Shown piece after piece: positions 35,686 through 44,512 of a stretch of DNA of 64,000 nucleotides. The translations under genes were made by a program, and so were the position numbers. The notes beneath the pieces were generated by a model. It did not search any database and was not told the origin of the DNA. It was given only the letters and a program-made list of their open reading frames with translations. Origin of the DNA: Rhodovibrionaceae bacterium (lineage in GTDB: Bacteria; Pseudomonadota; Alphaproteobacteria; Kiloniellales; DSM-21159). The stretch spans positions 19,752-83,751 of the forward strand of contig JANQMX010000090.1 of the NCBI GenBank assembly GCA_028279885.1, written 5' to 3'. The stretch's first letter is position 1. Each line of letters starts with the position of its first letter.

Positions 35686-36573
35686 ATGCGACACCTCTTG
35701 CACCAGGTCATCTCGCGCTCTTGGGCAGCGCTGGCCTCTGCCGCGCCGCTCAAACCAGTCCGACCGCTCCTCCTCTATCTCGGTCTGGTGGCGATCGCTG
35801 TCGTTCTGTCAACGCCGGAGCAGGGGGCGGCGGCAGAGCGTGAGGTCGATCTGCAGCTTGTCCTGGCCGTCGACGTCTCCAGAAGCATGGACCCGGACGA
35901 AGCGGCGCTCGTGCGTCTGGGTTTCGTCCATGCCATGCGCCATCCGGACGTCGTTCACGCGATCGAGCGCGGTCCGCTTGGGCGCATCGCCGTGACCTAT
36001 GTCGAGTGGGGTGGCAACCACCACCAGCGAACAGGCGTCGATTGGACCGAGATTTCGGATGCGAGCAGCGCCGTCGCCTTCGCAAGGGCGATCGAACAAA
36101 CCTCTGTCGTCCTGGTCAACTGGACGTCCATAAGCGGCGCGATCGAGTTCGGCGCCCAACGCTTCCAGGGCAACGGATTTCGCAGCCAGCGGCGCATCAT
36201 CGACATCTCGGGAGATGGCCCGAACAACGTCGGCCCCTATGTCGTCACGGCGCGCGATCGCGCCCTTGCGTCCGGGATCGTCATCAATGGTTTGCCCATC
36301 ATCAACAACCGCCCGCAGGCCAACGGATACCCCAACTTTCCCGATCTCGACCTCTACTACGAGGACTGCGTCATCGGCGGCCCGGGGTCCTTCATGGTGG
36401 TGGCCAATGGCTTCACCGACTTCGCGCGTGCCATTCTTCGCAAACTGGTGACGGAGATCGCCGGCCGGGTGCCGCTCCACGACCCAATCCAGCTCGTGGC
36501 GGACAGGCCGCGTCCCCCCTGCAACGCCGGTGAGATTCAGCTCGAACGTTTCCTGGAGCACGGAACCTTTTGA
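35686..36573 (+). CDS. DUF1194 secreted von Willebrand-A-like protein (paralog 1)
   Basis: 295 residues. N-terminal basic region and a hydrophobic signal (LLLYLGLVAIAVVLS, ending about residue 47). The mature part starts VDLQLVLAVDVSRSMD, with DxSxS as the MIDAS metal site. Then VTYVEWGG, SISGAIEFGAQRF, RIIDISGDGPNNVG (second metal loop), and a C-terminal IGGPGSFMVVANGFTDFARAI, all standard DUF1194. Function unknown; likely a periplasmic adhesion or scaffold domain. A second copy is at 59528-60289. The GDCCVxC gene follows closely. Confidence 0.85.
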   Translation: MRHLLHQVISRSWAALASAAPLKPVRPLLLYLGLVAIAVVLSTPEQGAAAEREVDLQLVLAVDVSRSMDPDEAALVRLGFVHAMRHPDVVHAIERGPLGRIAVTYVEWGGNHHQRTGVDWTEISDASSAVAFARAIEQTSVVLVNWTSISGAIEFGAQRFQGNGFRSQRRIIDISGDGPNNVGPYVVTARDRALASGIVINGLPIINNRPQANGYPNFPDLDLYYEDCVIGGPGSFMVVANGFTDFARAILRKLVTEIAGRVPLHDPIQLVADRPRPPCNAGEIQLERFLEHGTF

Positions 36574-36614
36574 GCGCTACCTCCCGCGTGCGACCTACTG
36601 ATTCGACAGTCGGC

Positions 36615-36839
36615 ATGGCGGACCACAACAACGATTTGGTTCTCGAGAGCACCGTCACCTGCCCGAAGTGCGGACAGGCCGAGACGGAGACCATGCCAAC
36701 CAACACCTGTCAGTGGTTCTACGACTGCAAAGGCTGCAGCGCGCTGCTCAAGCCCAAACCCGGCGACTGCTGCGTCTTCTGCTCCTACGGCACGGTCGAC
36801 TGCCCGCCCAAACAGACCGGCAACACTTGTTGTGGCTAA
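36615..36839 (+). CDS. GDCCVxC-domain protein, cysteine form of a selenoprotein family
   Basis: 74 residues. Zinc-ribbon-like CPKCGQAETETMP at residues 16-28, then QWFYDCKGC, PKPGDCCVFCSYG around residues 48-60, and a terminal GNTCCG. The GDCCVxC motif names a family that has both selenocysteine and cysteine members; here all positions are Cys. No SECIS-like need is visible because the frame has no internal TGA. I prefer ATG 36615, where family similarity begins; a TTG at 36570 overlapping the DUF1194 stop would add 15 residues. Probably a thiol-redox or metal-handling protein. Confidence 0.8.
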   Translation: MADHNNDLVLESTVTCPKCGQAETETMPTNTCQWFYDCKGCSALLKPKPGDCCVFCSYGTVDCPPKQTGNTCCG

Positions 36840-36849
36840 TTCTAGCTCG

Positions 36850-39285
36850 CTAGGCCCTCAGCTTCTCATTTTCCGGGTCGTAGGGGCTTTCCTCGATGAT
36901 TCGGGCAGGGTGCAGCTTGCCGAGGATGTCGATCTCGAACTCGTTGCCTTCCTCGGCAAGGTCCGGGCGGACGAAGCCGAGCGCCAGGCTCTTGCCCAGG
37001 CGCCAGCCGTAGCCGCCGCCGGTCGCGCGGCCGATCAGCTCGTCGCCCAGGAAGATTGGCTCGTTGCCGATGGGGTCGGCGTCCTCGATCTCACCGACCT
37101 CGAGGGTGACGAAGGCGTTCTTGAAGCCGCGCTCCTGCCACTGGGTGAGGCCGTCGCGGCCGACGAAGTCGCCCTTGTTGAGGTTGACGAAGCGCTGCAG
37201 GCCGGACTCCAGCGCGGCGTACTCGATCGAAAGCTCCGTGCCGATCAGGCGGTAGGACTTCTCGACCCTGAGCGAGTTCATGGCGCGAATGCCGAAGGGC
37301 ATCAGGCCGTGGGGCTTCCCGGCCTCCATCAGGACGTCGAAGATGTGGTTCTGCATCTCGATGGGATGGTGGATCTCCCAGCCCAGCTCGCCGACGAAGT
37401 TGACCCGCATGACCCGGCAGGGGGCGAAGCCGACATCGATCTTGCGGCCGGACAGCCAGGGGAAGCCGGCAGTGGACAGGTCGGCGTCGGTCACCTGACT
37501 TAGGATATCCCGCGCCTTGGGGCCGCTCAGCACCAGCACGCCGTGCTGGGTGGTGATGCGGTCGAGCCGCACACTGCCGTCGGCCGGCAGGCGCTTCTCC
37601 AGGAAGTCATAGTCGAAGAGCTCCCAGGCGCCGGCCGAGACCAGATAGAAGCGGTCCGGCGCATCGCGCATGATGGTGAACTCTGAGCGCACGCCGCCCT
37701 TGGGTGTCAGCGCATGGCAGAGACCGATGCGGCCGATCTTCTTGGGCAGACGATTGGCGACCAGCCGGTCGAGCCAAGCCTCGGCGCCGGGGCCGGAGAC
37801 CAGGAACTTGGCGAAGGCGCTCATGTCCAGAAGGCCGGCGTTTTCATGGACGTTGCGGCATTCCTGGCCGACCGGCTCGAAGTAGTTCGAGCGGCGGAAG
37901 GACCAGACGTCCTTCGCTTCCGTGCCGTCCGGGGCGAACCAGTTGGGCCGCTCCCAGCCGAAGAGCTGGCCGAAGACGGCGCCGCGATCCTTCATGCGGT
38001 CGTAGCAGGGGGTGCGGCGGAAGGGGCGGGCGGCCGGGCGTTCTTCGTCGTGATAGTGCACGGTGAAGACGTTGGCGTAGGCCTCCTCATTCTTGGTCTT
38101 GAGGTAAGCCTTGCCGGCGTACTCGCCGAAGCGCCGCGGGTCGACGCCCAGCATGTCGATGGAAGGTTCGCCCTCGGTCATCCAGAGGGCGAGCTGCCAG
38201 CCGGCGCCGCCGGCGGCGGTGATGCCGAAGGAGTGGCCTTCGTTGATCCAGACGTTCTTCGCGCCGGCGGCAGGGCCGACCATGGGGCTGCCGTCCGGCG
38301 TGTAGGCGATGGGGCCGTTGAAGACCTGCTTGACGCCGAGCTCACCGAAGATCGGCACCCGGTTGATGCAGGCCTCGATGTGCGGCTCCAGCCGGTCGAG
38401 GTCCTCGGGAAAGAGGTCGTTCTCGAAGTCGTGCGGCACGCCGTCGAGGAAGCAGGCGGGCGCGCCGATCTCGTAGGGGCCGAGCAGCAGACCCTGGCGC
38501 TCTTCGCGCAGGTAATAGCTGTGATCGGACTCGCGCAGGATGGGCAGCTCCGGCAGGCCGGCGGCCTTGCGTTCCTGCAGGGCCGGGTGGGGCTCGGTGA
38601 CGATGTACTGATGCTCGACCGGGATGGTCGGGATGTTGATACCGATCATCTCGCCGGTCTCGCGGCCGTGGTTGCCGGTGGCGCAGACGATGTGCTCGCA
38701 GGTGATCTCGCCCTTGTCGGTGGTCACCTTCCACTCGCCGCCCGGGGTGCGCTCGACGGCGGTCACCTTGGTGCGGGTGTAGATCTCAGCGCCGTAGGAG
38801 CGCGCGCCCTTGGCCAGGGCGAAGGTGAGGTCGGAGGGCTGGATGTAGCCGTCCTCGGGATGGAGGATGGCGCCTTCCAGCCCCTCGGTGTTGCACAGCG
38901 GCCAGATTTCGCCGACCTCCTGCGGGCTCAGGAAGTGCACGTCGATACCGATGGTCCGCGCAGTGCCGGCATAGTGGCGGTACTCGTCCATCCGTTCCTT
39001 CGTGTTGGCGAGACGCAGGTTGCCGCACTGGACGAAGCCGACGTTCTGCCCGGTCTCTTCCTGAAGCTCCTGGTAGAAGCGAACCGAGTATTTGTGGATC
39101 TGCCCCACGCTGTAGCTCATGTTGAACAGCGGCAAGAGGCCGGCGGCATGCCAGGTGGAGCCAGCCGTCAACTCCGTGCGCTCGCAGAGCACCACGTCGT
39201 TCCAGCCGAACTTGGCCAGGTGATAGAGCGTCGAGACGCCGACGACGCCGCCCCCGATCACCACCACGCGCGCATGTGTCTTCAT
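36850..39285 (-). CDS. FAD-dependent dimethylglycine/sarcosine dehydrogenase-like protein with GcvT domain (paralog 2)
   Basis: 811 residues from ATG 39285 (GGGGGCGGAAG upstream). Same architecture as the protein at 23922-26333: [20 protein letters not shown] site, [14 protein letters not shown] with the covalent-FAD His, FAO linker, and C-terminal GcvT half (GIRAMNSLRVEKSYR, WRLGKSLALGFVRP). It is clearly diverged from paralog 1 (for example GLLPLFNMSYSV after the flavin His), so a different N-methylated substrate such as sarcosine or another methylated glycine is possible. Not next to any choline gene. A longer frame to 39411 has no support. Confidence 0.82.
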   Translation of the reverse strand: MKTHARVVVIGGGVVGVSTLYHLAKFGWNDVVLCERTELTAGSTWHAAGLLPLFNMSYSVGQIHKYSVRFYQELQEETGQNVGFVQCGNLRLANTKERMDEYRHYAGTARTIGIDVHFLSPQEVGEIWPLCNTEGLEGAILHPEDGYIQPSDLTFALAKGARSYGAEIYTRTKVTAVERTPGGEWKVTTDKGEITCEHIVCATGNHGRETGEMIGINIPTIPVEHQYIVTEPHPALQERKAAGLPELPILRESDHSYYLREERQGLLLGPYEIGAPACFLDGVPHDFENDLFPEDLDRLEPHIEACINRVPIFGELGVKQVFNGPIAYTPDGSPMVGPAAGAKNVWINEGHSFGITAAGGAGWQLALWMTEGEPSIDMLGVDPRRFGEYAGKAYLKTKNEEAYANVFTVHYHDEERPAARPFRRTPCYDRMKDRGAVFGQLFGWERPNWFAPDGTEAKDVWSFRRSNYFEPVGQECRNVHENAGLLDMSAFAKFLVSGPGAEAWLDRLVANRLPKKIGRIGLCHALTPKGGVRSEFTIMRDAPDRFYLVSAGAWELFDYDFLEKRLPADGSVRLDRITTQHGVLVLSGPKARDILSQVTDADLSTAGFPWLSGRKIDVGFAPCRVMRVNFVGELGWEIHHPIEMQNHIFDVLMEAGKPHGLMPFGIRAMNSLRVEKSYRLIGTELSIEYAALESGLQRFVNLNKGDFVGRDGLTQWQERGFKNAFVTLEVGEIEDADPIGNEPIFLGDELIGRATGGGYGWRLGKSLALGFVRPDLAEEGNEFEIDILGKLHPARIIEESPYDPENEKLRA

Positions 39286-39568
39286 GGCTTCCGCCCCCTG
39301 CCTGTGGCCCCGCAGCACTGCCCGGGCCGCCGTTCGAGAAAGGGGGAGTTTGGCCAAGCGCCCCCGGCCACGTCTAGGGGATAGCGACCACGCTCCCACG
39401 GATTCCGACATGGAGCGGGCGGCGGAGACCCGGATAGGATTGGACTCGGTCTAGCGAATCCCCGCATAGCAGTTACCCGAACTTATGAACTGATCACCGC
39501 GGACGCATGGTTATGCTTTACTGGATGGTCAGTTCCGGCCGCGAAACTCGACAAAGGTGTATCTCGAT

Positions 39569-40135
39569 ATGAACGGACTGCTGCCGGAAACCGGCCCTTT
39601 CGCTCCCAACGCCCCAATCGCGCTGCGTCTCTTCGGAAAGGCCATTCTCGTTCTGCTGGGCACGGCCTTTCTGGCGCTCTGTTCCTGGGTCGAAGTGCCG
39701 ATGTATCCGGTGCCCATGACCATGCAGACCTTCGGCGTGGTGCTGATCGGCTTCCTCTTCGGCTGGCGCCTCGGCGGCGTGACGGTCGTCGCCTGGCTTC
39801 TTGAAAGCGCCATGGGACTGCCCGTGCTGGCCGGCGGGGCAGGGGGCTCTATCCACTTCGTCGGTCCGACGGCTGGTTATCTCTTCGCGTTTCCCCTGGC
39901 TGCCGTTTTGGCCGGTCTGCTCCGCAATGTGCGGCCGATCTGGCTCCTCGCCCTGGTCGCGGCGGCCGGGCATCTCGTGGTGATCGCCGTCGGCGTCTCC
40001 TGGCTCGCCCAGAGCATCGGCTGGTCGGACGCTTGGCTGCACGGCGCCTCTCCCTTCCTGATCGGTATGGTCCTGAAGAGCGCCTTGGCCGCTGCCGCCT
40101 TCGTCGCCATCCGGCGCAAGTGGCGCCAGGTTTAG
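39569..40135 (+). CDS. bioY: Biotin transporter BioY (ECF S component)
   Basis: 188 residues from ATG 39569 with AAAGGTG upstream; GTG 39557 would add four residues. Six membrane helices. EVPMYPVPMTMQTFGVVLIG near residue 45 (biotin-site PVPxTxQ) and GPTAGYLFAFPLAA near 95 are the BioY signatures. It takes up biotin at the inner membrane. No bioM/bioN energising genes are adjacent, so it may work alone or with a shared ECF module. It diverges from the DMGDH paralog. Confidence 0.9.
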   Translation: MNGLLPETGPFAPNAPIALRLFGKAILVLLGTAFLALCSWVEVPMYPVPMTMQTFGVVLIGFLFGWRLGGVTVVAWLLESAMGLPVLAGGAGGSIHFVGPTAGYLFAFPLAAVLAGLLRNVRPIWLLALVAAAGHLVVIAVGVSWLAQSIGWSDAWLHGASPFLIGMVLKSALAAAAFVAIRRKWRQV

Positions 40136-40268
40136 CGCGCTCTCTTCGGTTTCTTTCAGGTCCCGTCGGCTGCCGCTATGCTGAGCGGCAGCCATGGCGG
40201 CAGAGCAGCCGGTCGAAGGCCCGACCGAGCACCTCTTTCTTGTGCTGAGTAGCTTTCGAGAAGGAGCC

Positions 40269-40622
40269 ATGGCCATGCAGAAAGCCATGCCGGCGGTGAA
40301 GGATGCGAGCCATCTTTATCCGGTTGCCGACCGCACCACCCATCTGAAGCGCGAGGACATTCGCATCCAGGAAATCACCCTGACCTCCGACCAAAAGGTC
40401 CCCTGGCACTATCACAGCCATGTCCGGGATACCTTCCTGGTGCTGGAGGGGGAGGCGACGCTCTGCCTGCAGAACCCAAAAGAAAGCGTCTCCCTCAGTC
40501 CCGGAGACAGCTTCGTGGTCGAGGTGGGGCGCCCGCATCTGGTGGCCAATGGCGGACAAGACAGTGTGCGCTTTTTGGTGCTGCAAGGCGTCGGCGACTA
40601 CGACTACGTGCCCTTGGTTTGA
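40269..40622 (+). CDS. Cupin-domain protein
   Basis: 117 residues from ATG 40269 (AAGGAG six bases upstream). Cupin motif 1 PWHYHSHVRDTFLVLEGEATL near residue 45 gives H-x-H...E, and motif 2 LSPGDSFVVEVGRPHLVAN near 80 gives the last His. A single small beta-barrel that binds a metal; role unknown. It converges with the CGNR regulator, overlapping its end by 19 bp. Confidence 0.82.
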   Translation: MAMQKAMPAVKDASHLYPVADRTTHLKREDIRIQEITLTSDQKVPWHYHSHVRDTFLVLEGEATLCLQNPKESVSLSPGDSFVVEVGRPHLVANGGQDSVRFLVLQGVGDYDYVPLV

Positions 40623-41245
40623 GCTGAGGCTGGGCTCTTTGCTTGGCGGTGCCGCTGTGCTTTCTCGCGGTTGCCGCAGGTTCGCATCTGGCACCAGCGC
40701 CGCCTGCCGCCGCGGGTGCTGTCGACGAAAAGCCAGCCGCAACGCGGGCAAATCCGCAGGCGTTCCCCGGGCAGTCGGAAGAGCGCATCGAGGATCTGCC
40801 AGGCAATGAGGCCGAGCAGCCCGGTCGGGTCCGGTTTCTCCAAGGTCAAAGACGCCGTGTCGTTCGGCTGAGACCAATGCAGGCTGCCGCTCGCCATACC
40901 TTGAGCGGCGACGTCTGAAATCAGCGCCAGCGCATTGGGCGGCGGGGACTGTCCGCTCACCCGTGCCGTCAGGGACGCATGCGCTGCTTCGCGGAGCGCC
41001 CTGGCGCGTGTGACAACGCTATCCCCCTTATCTGTCGTCTTCGCCACCTGAGCGGCCAGCGAGGGCGAGACGGCCAAGCCGGCCGAGCGGGCCCAGTCGG
41101 CAAGATCGGCGAGACTGCCCAAGCGGTCGACGGCCTCCGCGCGCGCCACGCGATCGGACACGCTGTTCAGGAAATCGAGGGCAGGGTGGCCGCCGACGAG
41201 ACGAGTCTCGCGCCACCTGCCGTAGAGGGTGTTGTCGTCTTGCAT
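40604..41245 (-). CDS. CGNR zinc-finger (ABATE domain) transcriptional regulator
   Basis: 213 residues. The N-terminal ABATE domain begins LVGGHPALDFLNSVSDR near residue 17. The C-terminal CGNR finger is ICPRCGWLFVD...RRWCQMRTCGNREKAQRHR (about 165-200), with four Cys and a basic DNA-binding tail. Proteins of this type are presumed stress-related transcription regulators. It is divergent from azlCD, only 30 bp away, across an inverted repeat, so it probably controls azlCD and itself. Confidence 0.88.
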   Translation of the reverse strand: MQDDNTLYGRWRETRLVGGHPALDFLNSVSDRVARAEAVDRLGSLADLADWARSAGLAVSPSLAAQVAKTTDKGDSVVTRARALREAAHASLTARVSGQSPPPNALALISDVAAQGMASGSLHWSQPNDTASLTLEKPDPTGLLGLIAWQILDALFRLPGERLRICPRCGWLFVDSTRGGRRRWCQMRTCGNREKAQRHRQAKSPASAQTKGT

Positions 41246-41273
41246 AACCGGTAAAATGCTTTTAAACGGTTAT
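41244..41273. promoter_or_regulatory. Inverted repeat filling the CGNR-azlC intergenic gap, candidate operator
   Basis: ATAACCG (41244-41250) and CGGTTAT (41267-41273) are perfect 7-bp arms, with AAAA/TTTT extending the symmetry inside. The repeat spans the whole 30-bp gap between two divergent start codons and is AT-rich relative to its surroundings. Likely the binding site of the CGNR protein. Confidence 0.55.
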
Positions 41274-41275
41274 CT

Positions 41276-42010
41276 ATGCCTCGACAAGTCGATGAACCGC
41301 CGCGTAGCCATAGCATGGGGCCCACCGCCGCCGCGGTTTTCTTGAGCGGCGTGAACGCCACGCGGAGCCTTGCGGCCGGGGCAGTCGTTTTCGGCATCCT
41401 GTTCGGCGTTGCCGCTGCCAGCCGCGGCTTCAGTGGAGGTGAAGCGCTGCTGATGAGCGTGACGGTCTTTGCCGGCGCCACGCAGTTCGCTGCGCTGGAG
41501 CTCTGGGCTGCACCGCTGTCCTTCTCGGCGATCGCGGTGGCGGCGGCGTTGGTGTCCAGCCGCCACGCTCTGATGGGCCTCAGCCTCCCGACGGTGTTGG
41601 GGCGTCCCGGCAAGCGACCTCCTTTCGGGCCCCTGTTCCTGCTGACGGACGTCAGCTGGATTCTGACCACCAACGACAAGGCCGGACCGCATCGACTGGC
41701 CTTTTTCGTCGGCAGCGGGGCCGCCATGTACGCCGGCTGGGTCGTCGGAACTGCGCTCGGTGTTGGCATTCCCGGCTTGCTGGACGAGAGGACCTTGAGT
41801 GGTCTTGGCGCGGCCGGCCCGCTTTTCATTGGCATCATGTTGGTCATGCTGGCGAAGAAGAGCGACAAGCCGCCACTGCTGCCTTGGGCCATGTCCGCAG
41901 GGGTGGCGCTGGCGACTCAACCTTATCTCGGCAGCTCGCTGGCCATTCTGTTCGGCGTGGCCGCGAGTGCGGCGATCACGCTGATGCAGCTACGGCCGCG
42001 CCGTGCCTGA
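41276..42010 (+). CDS. azlC: AzlC-family branched-chain amino acid exporter, large subunit
   Basis: 244 residues. GAVVFGILFGVAAASRGFSGGEALLMS near residue 35 and VFAGATQFAALEL near 63 are the AzlC signature; about six membrane helices. Start ATG 41276 has no Shine-Dalgarno and lies on the edge of the operator; the in-frame ATG at 41315 could be the true start. AzlC with AzlD exports branched-chain amino acids or analogues. Overlaps azlD by 8 bp. Confidence 0.88.
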   Translation: MPRQVDEPPRSHSMGPTAAAVFLSGVNATRSLAAGAVVFGILFGVAAASRGFSGGEALLMSVTVFAGATQFAALELWAAPLSFSAIAVAAALVSSRHALMGLSLPTVLGRPGKRPPFGPLFLLTDVSWILTTNDKAGPHRLAFFVGSGAAMYAGWVVGTALGVGIPGLLDERTLSGLGAAGPLFIGIMLVMLAKKSDKPPLLPWAMSAGVALATQPYLGSSLAILFGVAASAAITLMQLRPRRA

Positions 42011-42311
42011 GACCTGGGTCACGCTGCTCGGCATCGCGATCCTCGCGGCGGTGACCTATGCCACCCGCATTGCCGGCTATCTCTTGGGCGCCCGCCTGGC
42101 CGGCAACCGGGCCGTCGAGCGTGTCTTGGAAAGCTTGCCTGGGGCTGCCTTGGCTGCCGTCCTGGCCACGGCGGCTGTGAAGGGAACTCTGTTCGGTCTT
42201 GCCGCCATCGCTGCGACCGCCATGATCTTCTATCTGAGCGGCCGGACGCTGCTTGCTTTGGCCGTCGGCCTATCGCTTACCGTGCTTCACGCGCATTTCC
42301 TTTCACCCTGA
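42003..42311 (+). CDS. azlD: AzlD-family branched-chain amino acid exporter, small subunit
   Basis: 102 residues with three to four hydrophobic helices; ILAAVTYATRIAGYLLG near residue 15 and ESLPGAALAAVLA near 42 are AzlD features. GTG start at 42003, inside the end of azlC, implies translational coupling. Partner of AzlC. Confidence 0.88.
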   Translation: MPETWVTLLGIAILAAVTYATRIAGYLLGARLAGNRAVERVLESLPGAALAAVLATAAVKGTLFGLAAIAATAMIFYLSGRTLLALAVGLSLTVLHAHFLSP

Positions 42312-42431
42312 GGTGAGACGCCGACCAAAGGTGTGCCGGGAATGGCTCTTGTTCCGAAGAGATCCTATTGGCAGCCGGCCGTGGCTCTGCTTATGCTTCG
42401 CCACTAAGAAAACGAGAGGCAGGGAGCGAGG

Positions 42432-43574
42432 TTGGGCGTGGAGGGGCTGTCGCATAAGGCAGAAAGCCCGCCCCGCGGGCAGGAGGCCGCCGTCACCGCT
42501 GTCGAGGCGCGCGGGGTGACCAAAGTCTTCGGCGGGGGCAACGATGCGGTCATCGCGTTGGACGCGGTGTCCATCGCCATCCGTGAAAACGAGTTCTTCA
42601 CCCTGCTCGGCCCTTCCGGCTGCGGCAAGACGACGCTGCTGCGGCTGATCGCCGGCTTCGATCATCCGACCGGCGGCAACATCGTGCTCTACGGCGAAGA
42701 CATCTCGCCGCTGCCGCCTTACAAGCGCCCGGTCAACACGGTCTTTCAGAACTACGCGCTCTTCCCCCACATGACGGTCGCCGAGAACATCGGCTTCGGC
42801 TTGAGCATGCTGGGACGTCCCAAGGCCGAGATCGACGACACGGTCGATGCCATGCTGCGTCTCGTGCGTATGGAGGAGCTGAAGAACCGGCGCACCAGCC
42901 AGATCTCCGGCGGCCAGCAGCAGCGGGTTGCGCTGGCCCGGGCACTGGCGCCACGGCCCAAGGTGCTGCTGCTCGACGAGCCGCTCTCCGCGCTCGATTT
43001 CAAGCTGCGCAAGGAGATGCAGATCGAGCTCAAGCGCCTGCAGCACGAGACCGGCATCACCTTCATCTTCGTGACCCACGATCAGGAAGAGGCGCTGACC
43101 ATGTCCGACCGCCTGGCGGTGATGAGCCAGGGGCGCATTCTGCAGGTCGGCTCGCCGCGGGAGATCTACGATCATCCCGCCGATCATTTCGTGGCCGACT
43201 TCATCGGGGAGACCAATTTCATCGACGCGGAGATCCAGCAGGTCGAGGCGGACGCTGTGACCATCCGTCTGCCGTCAGAGAAGACCGTACGGACGCCGCT
43301 GCCGGAGGACTTCCAGCCGCGCAAGCAGGTCAGCCTGGCGGTGCGCCCGGAGCATGCCGACCTGACCCGGCAACCGGCGGAGGGGCAGCTCAGCGGGACG
43401 CTGGAGAACGTCGTCTACTTCGGCACCGGCACCAACTATTTCGTGCGCCTGCCGGACGGCAGCGAGTTCGTGGTGCGCGTGGCCAACCGGGGCGAGGGTA
43501 ACGGGGACTACCGCGTGGGCGACGAGCTCGGCATCGCCTTTTCCGCCAACGCCATTCAGCTTTTGCGCGACTGA
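42432..43574 (+). CDS. potA: Polyamine ABC transporter ATP-binding protein
   Basis: 380 residues. Walker [16 protein letters not shown] near residue 57, Q-loop [13 protein letters not shown], signature [15 protein letters not shown], Walker [14 protein letters not shown]-loop [10 protein letters not shown]. The C-terminal TOBE domain (about 270-375) has [11 protein letters not shown] and [13 protein letters not shown] as in PotA. TTG start at 42432 with GGGAG just upstream fits best; GTG 42438 is possible. First gene of potABCD. Confidence 0.9.
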   Translation: MGVEGLSHKAESPPRGQEAAVTAVEARGVTKVFGGGNDAVIALDAVSIAIRENEFFTLLGPSGCGKTTLLRLIAGFDHPTGGNIVLYGEDISPLPPYKRPVNTVFQNYALFPHMTVAENIGFGLSMLGRPKAEIDDTVDAMLRLVRMEELKNRRTSQISGGQQQRVALARALAPRPKVLLLDEPLSALDFKLRKEMQIELKRLQHETGITFIFVTHDQEEALTMSDRLAVMSQGRILQVGSPREIYDHPADHFVADFIGETNFIDAEIQQVEADAVTIRLPSEKTVRTPLPEDFQPRKQVSLAVRPEHADLTRQPAEGQLSGTLENVVYFGTGTNYFVRLPDGSEFVVRVANRGEGNGDYRVGDELGIAFSANAIQLLRD

Positions 43575-44512
43575 TGCGGAACGGCGTGCTCGGAAACCGC
43601 CAGCCGAGCGGTTTGGAGATCGAGGCAAGACGTCAGACCGTCAGGAACTACCTGCTGCTCTGCACGCCGGCGCTGCTGCTGCTGTTGCTGGCAGCCTCCG
43701 GCCCGCTGCTGATCGTCGTCGTCTATTCCTTTCTCGAGCCCGGTGAGTACAGCGGCGTCGTCTGGCGGTTCAGCGGCGAAGCCTGGTTCAACGTGCTGTT
43801 CAGCCGCGATATCTTCGACGACACGGTCAGCTTGGCCGATGCGCATCTGACGATTCTCTGGCGCTCCGTTCGCCTGTCGCTGCTGACCACCTTGCTGGCC
43901 TTCCTGCTCGGCTTCCCGACCGCCTATTTCATCGCCACGCGGCCGGCGAGCCAGCGGCCCATGTGGCTCTTCCTGATCACCATCCCGTTCTGGACCAACC
44001 TGCTGATCCGGACCTTCGCGATCATGGAGGTCATCCGTAACGAAGGCATCCTCAACACCTTGCTGCAGGCCCTTGGGCTGATCGATTCGCCGATCCAGAT
44101 CCTCTACACAGACACGGCCGTGACGATCGGCATGGTCTACGTCTATCTGCCTTTGATGGTACTGCCGCTCTATGCGGCCATGGAACGGCTCGACTTCCGC
44201 CTGGTCGAAGCAGGCTACGATCTCTACGCCAGCCGCTGGCAGGTGCTGCGCAAGGTGATCATCCCTCTGGTCAAGCCAGGAATCGTCGCCGGCACCATCC
44301 TGGTCTTCGTTCCCTCTCTGGGAGCCTACGTGACGCCGCGGGTGCTGGGCGGCGGCAAGAACATGATGCTGGGCAACCTGATCGAGCTGCAGTTCGGCCA
44401 GGGGCGGAATTGGCCGCTCGGCGCCGCGCTGTCGATGACCTTGCTGGTCATCGTCGCCATTGCCCTGGCCTATTACGTCCGCTCAGCCAGCAAGAGCGAT
44501 GCCAATGATTGA
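43574..44512 (+). CDS. potB: Polyamine ABC transporter permease
   Basis: 312 residues, six membrane helices, first one at about 25-45. Helix-loop segments FLLGFPTAYFIATRP near 115, FWTNLLIRTFAIMEVIRNEG near 138 and the coupling EAGYDLYASRWQVLRKVIIPLVKPG near 215 are of PotB type. Its ATG overlaps the potA stop by one base (TGATG). Confidence 0.9.
   Translation: MRNGVLGNRQPSGLEIEARRQTVRNYLLLCTPALLLLLLAASGPLLIVVVYSFLEPGEYSGVVWRFSGEAWFNVLFSRDIFDDTVSLADAHLTILWRSVRLSLLTTLLAFLLGFPTAYFIATRPASQRPMWLFLITIPFWTNLLIRTFAIMEVIRNEGILNTLLQALGLIDSPIQILYTDTAVTIGMVYVYLPLMVLPLYAAMERLDFRLVEAGYDLYASRWQVLRKVIIPLVKPGIVAGTILVFVPSLGAYVTPRVLGGGKNMMLGNLIELQFGQGRNWPLGAALSMTLLVIVAIALAYYVRSASKSDAND

Noticed and set aside
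37714..39384. 556-residue open frame on the plus strand
   Set aside because: Antisense to the second DMGDH-like gene, same reasoning.
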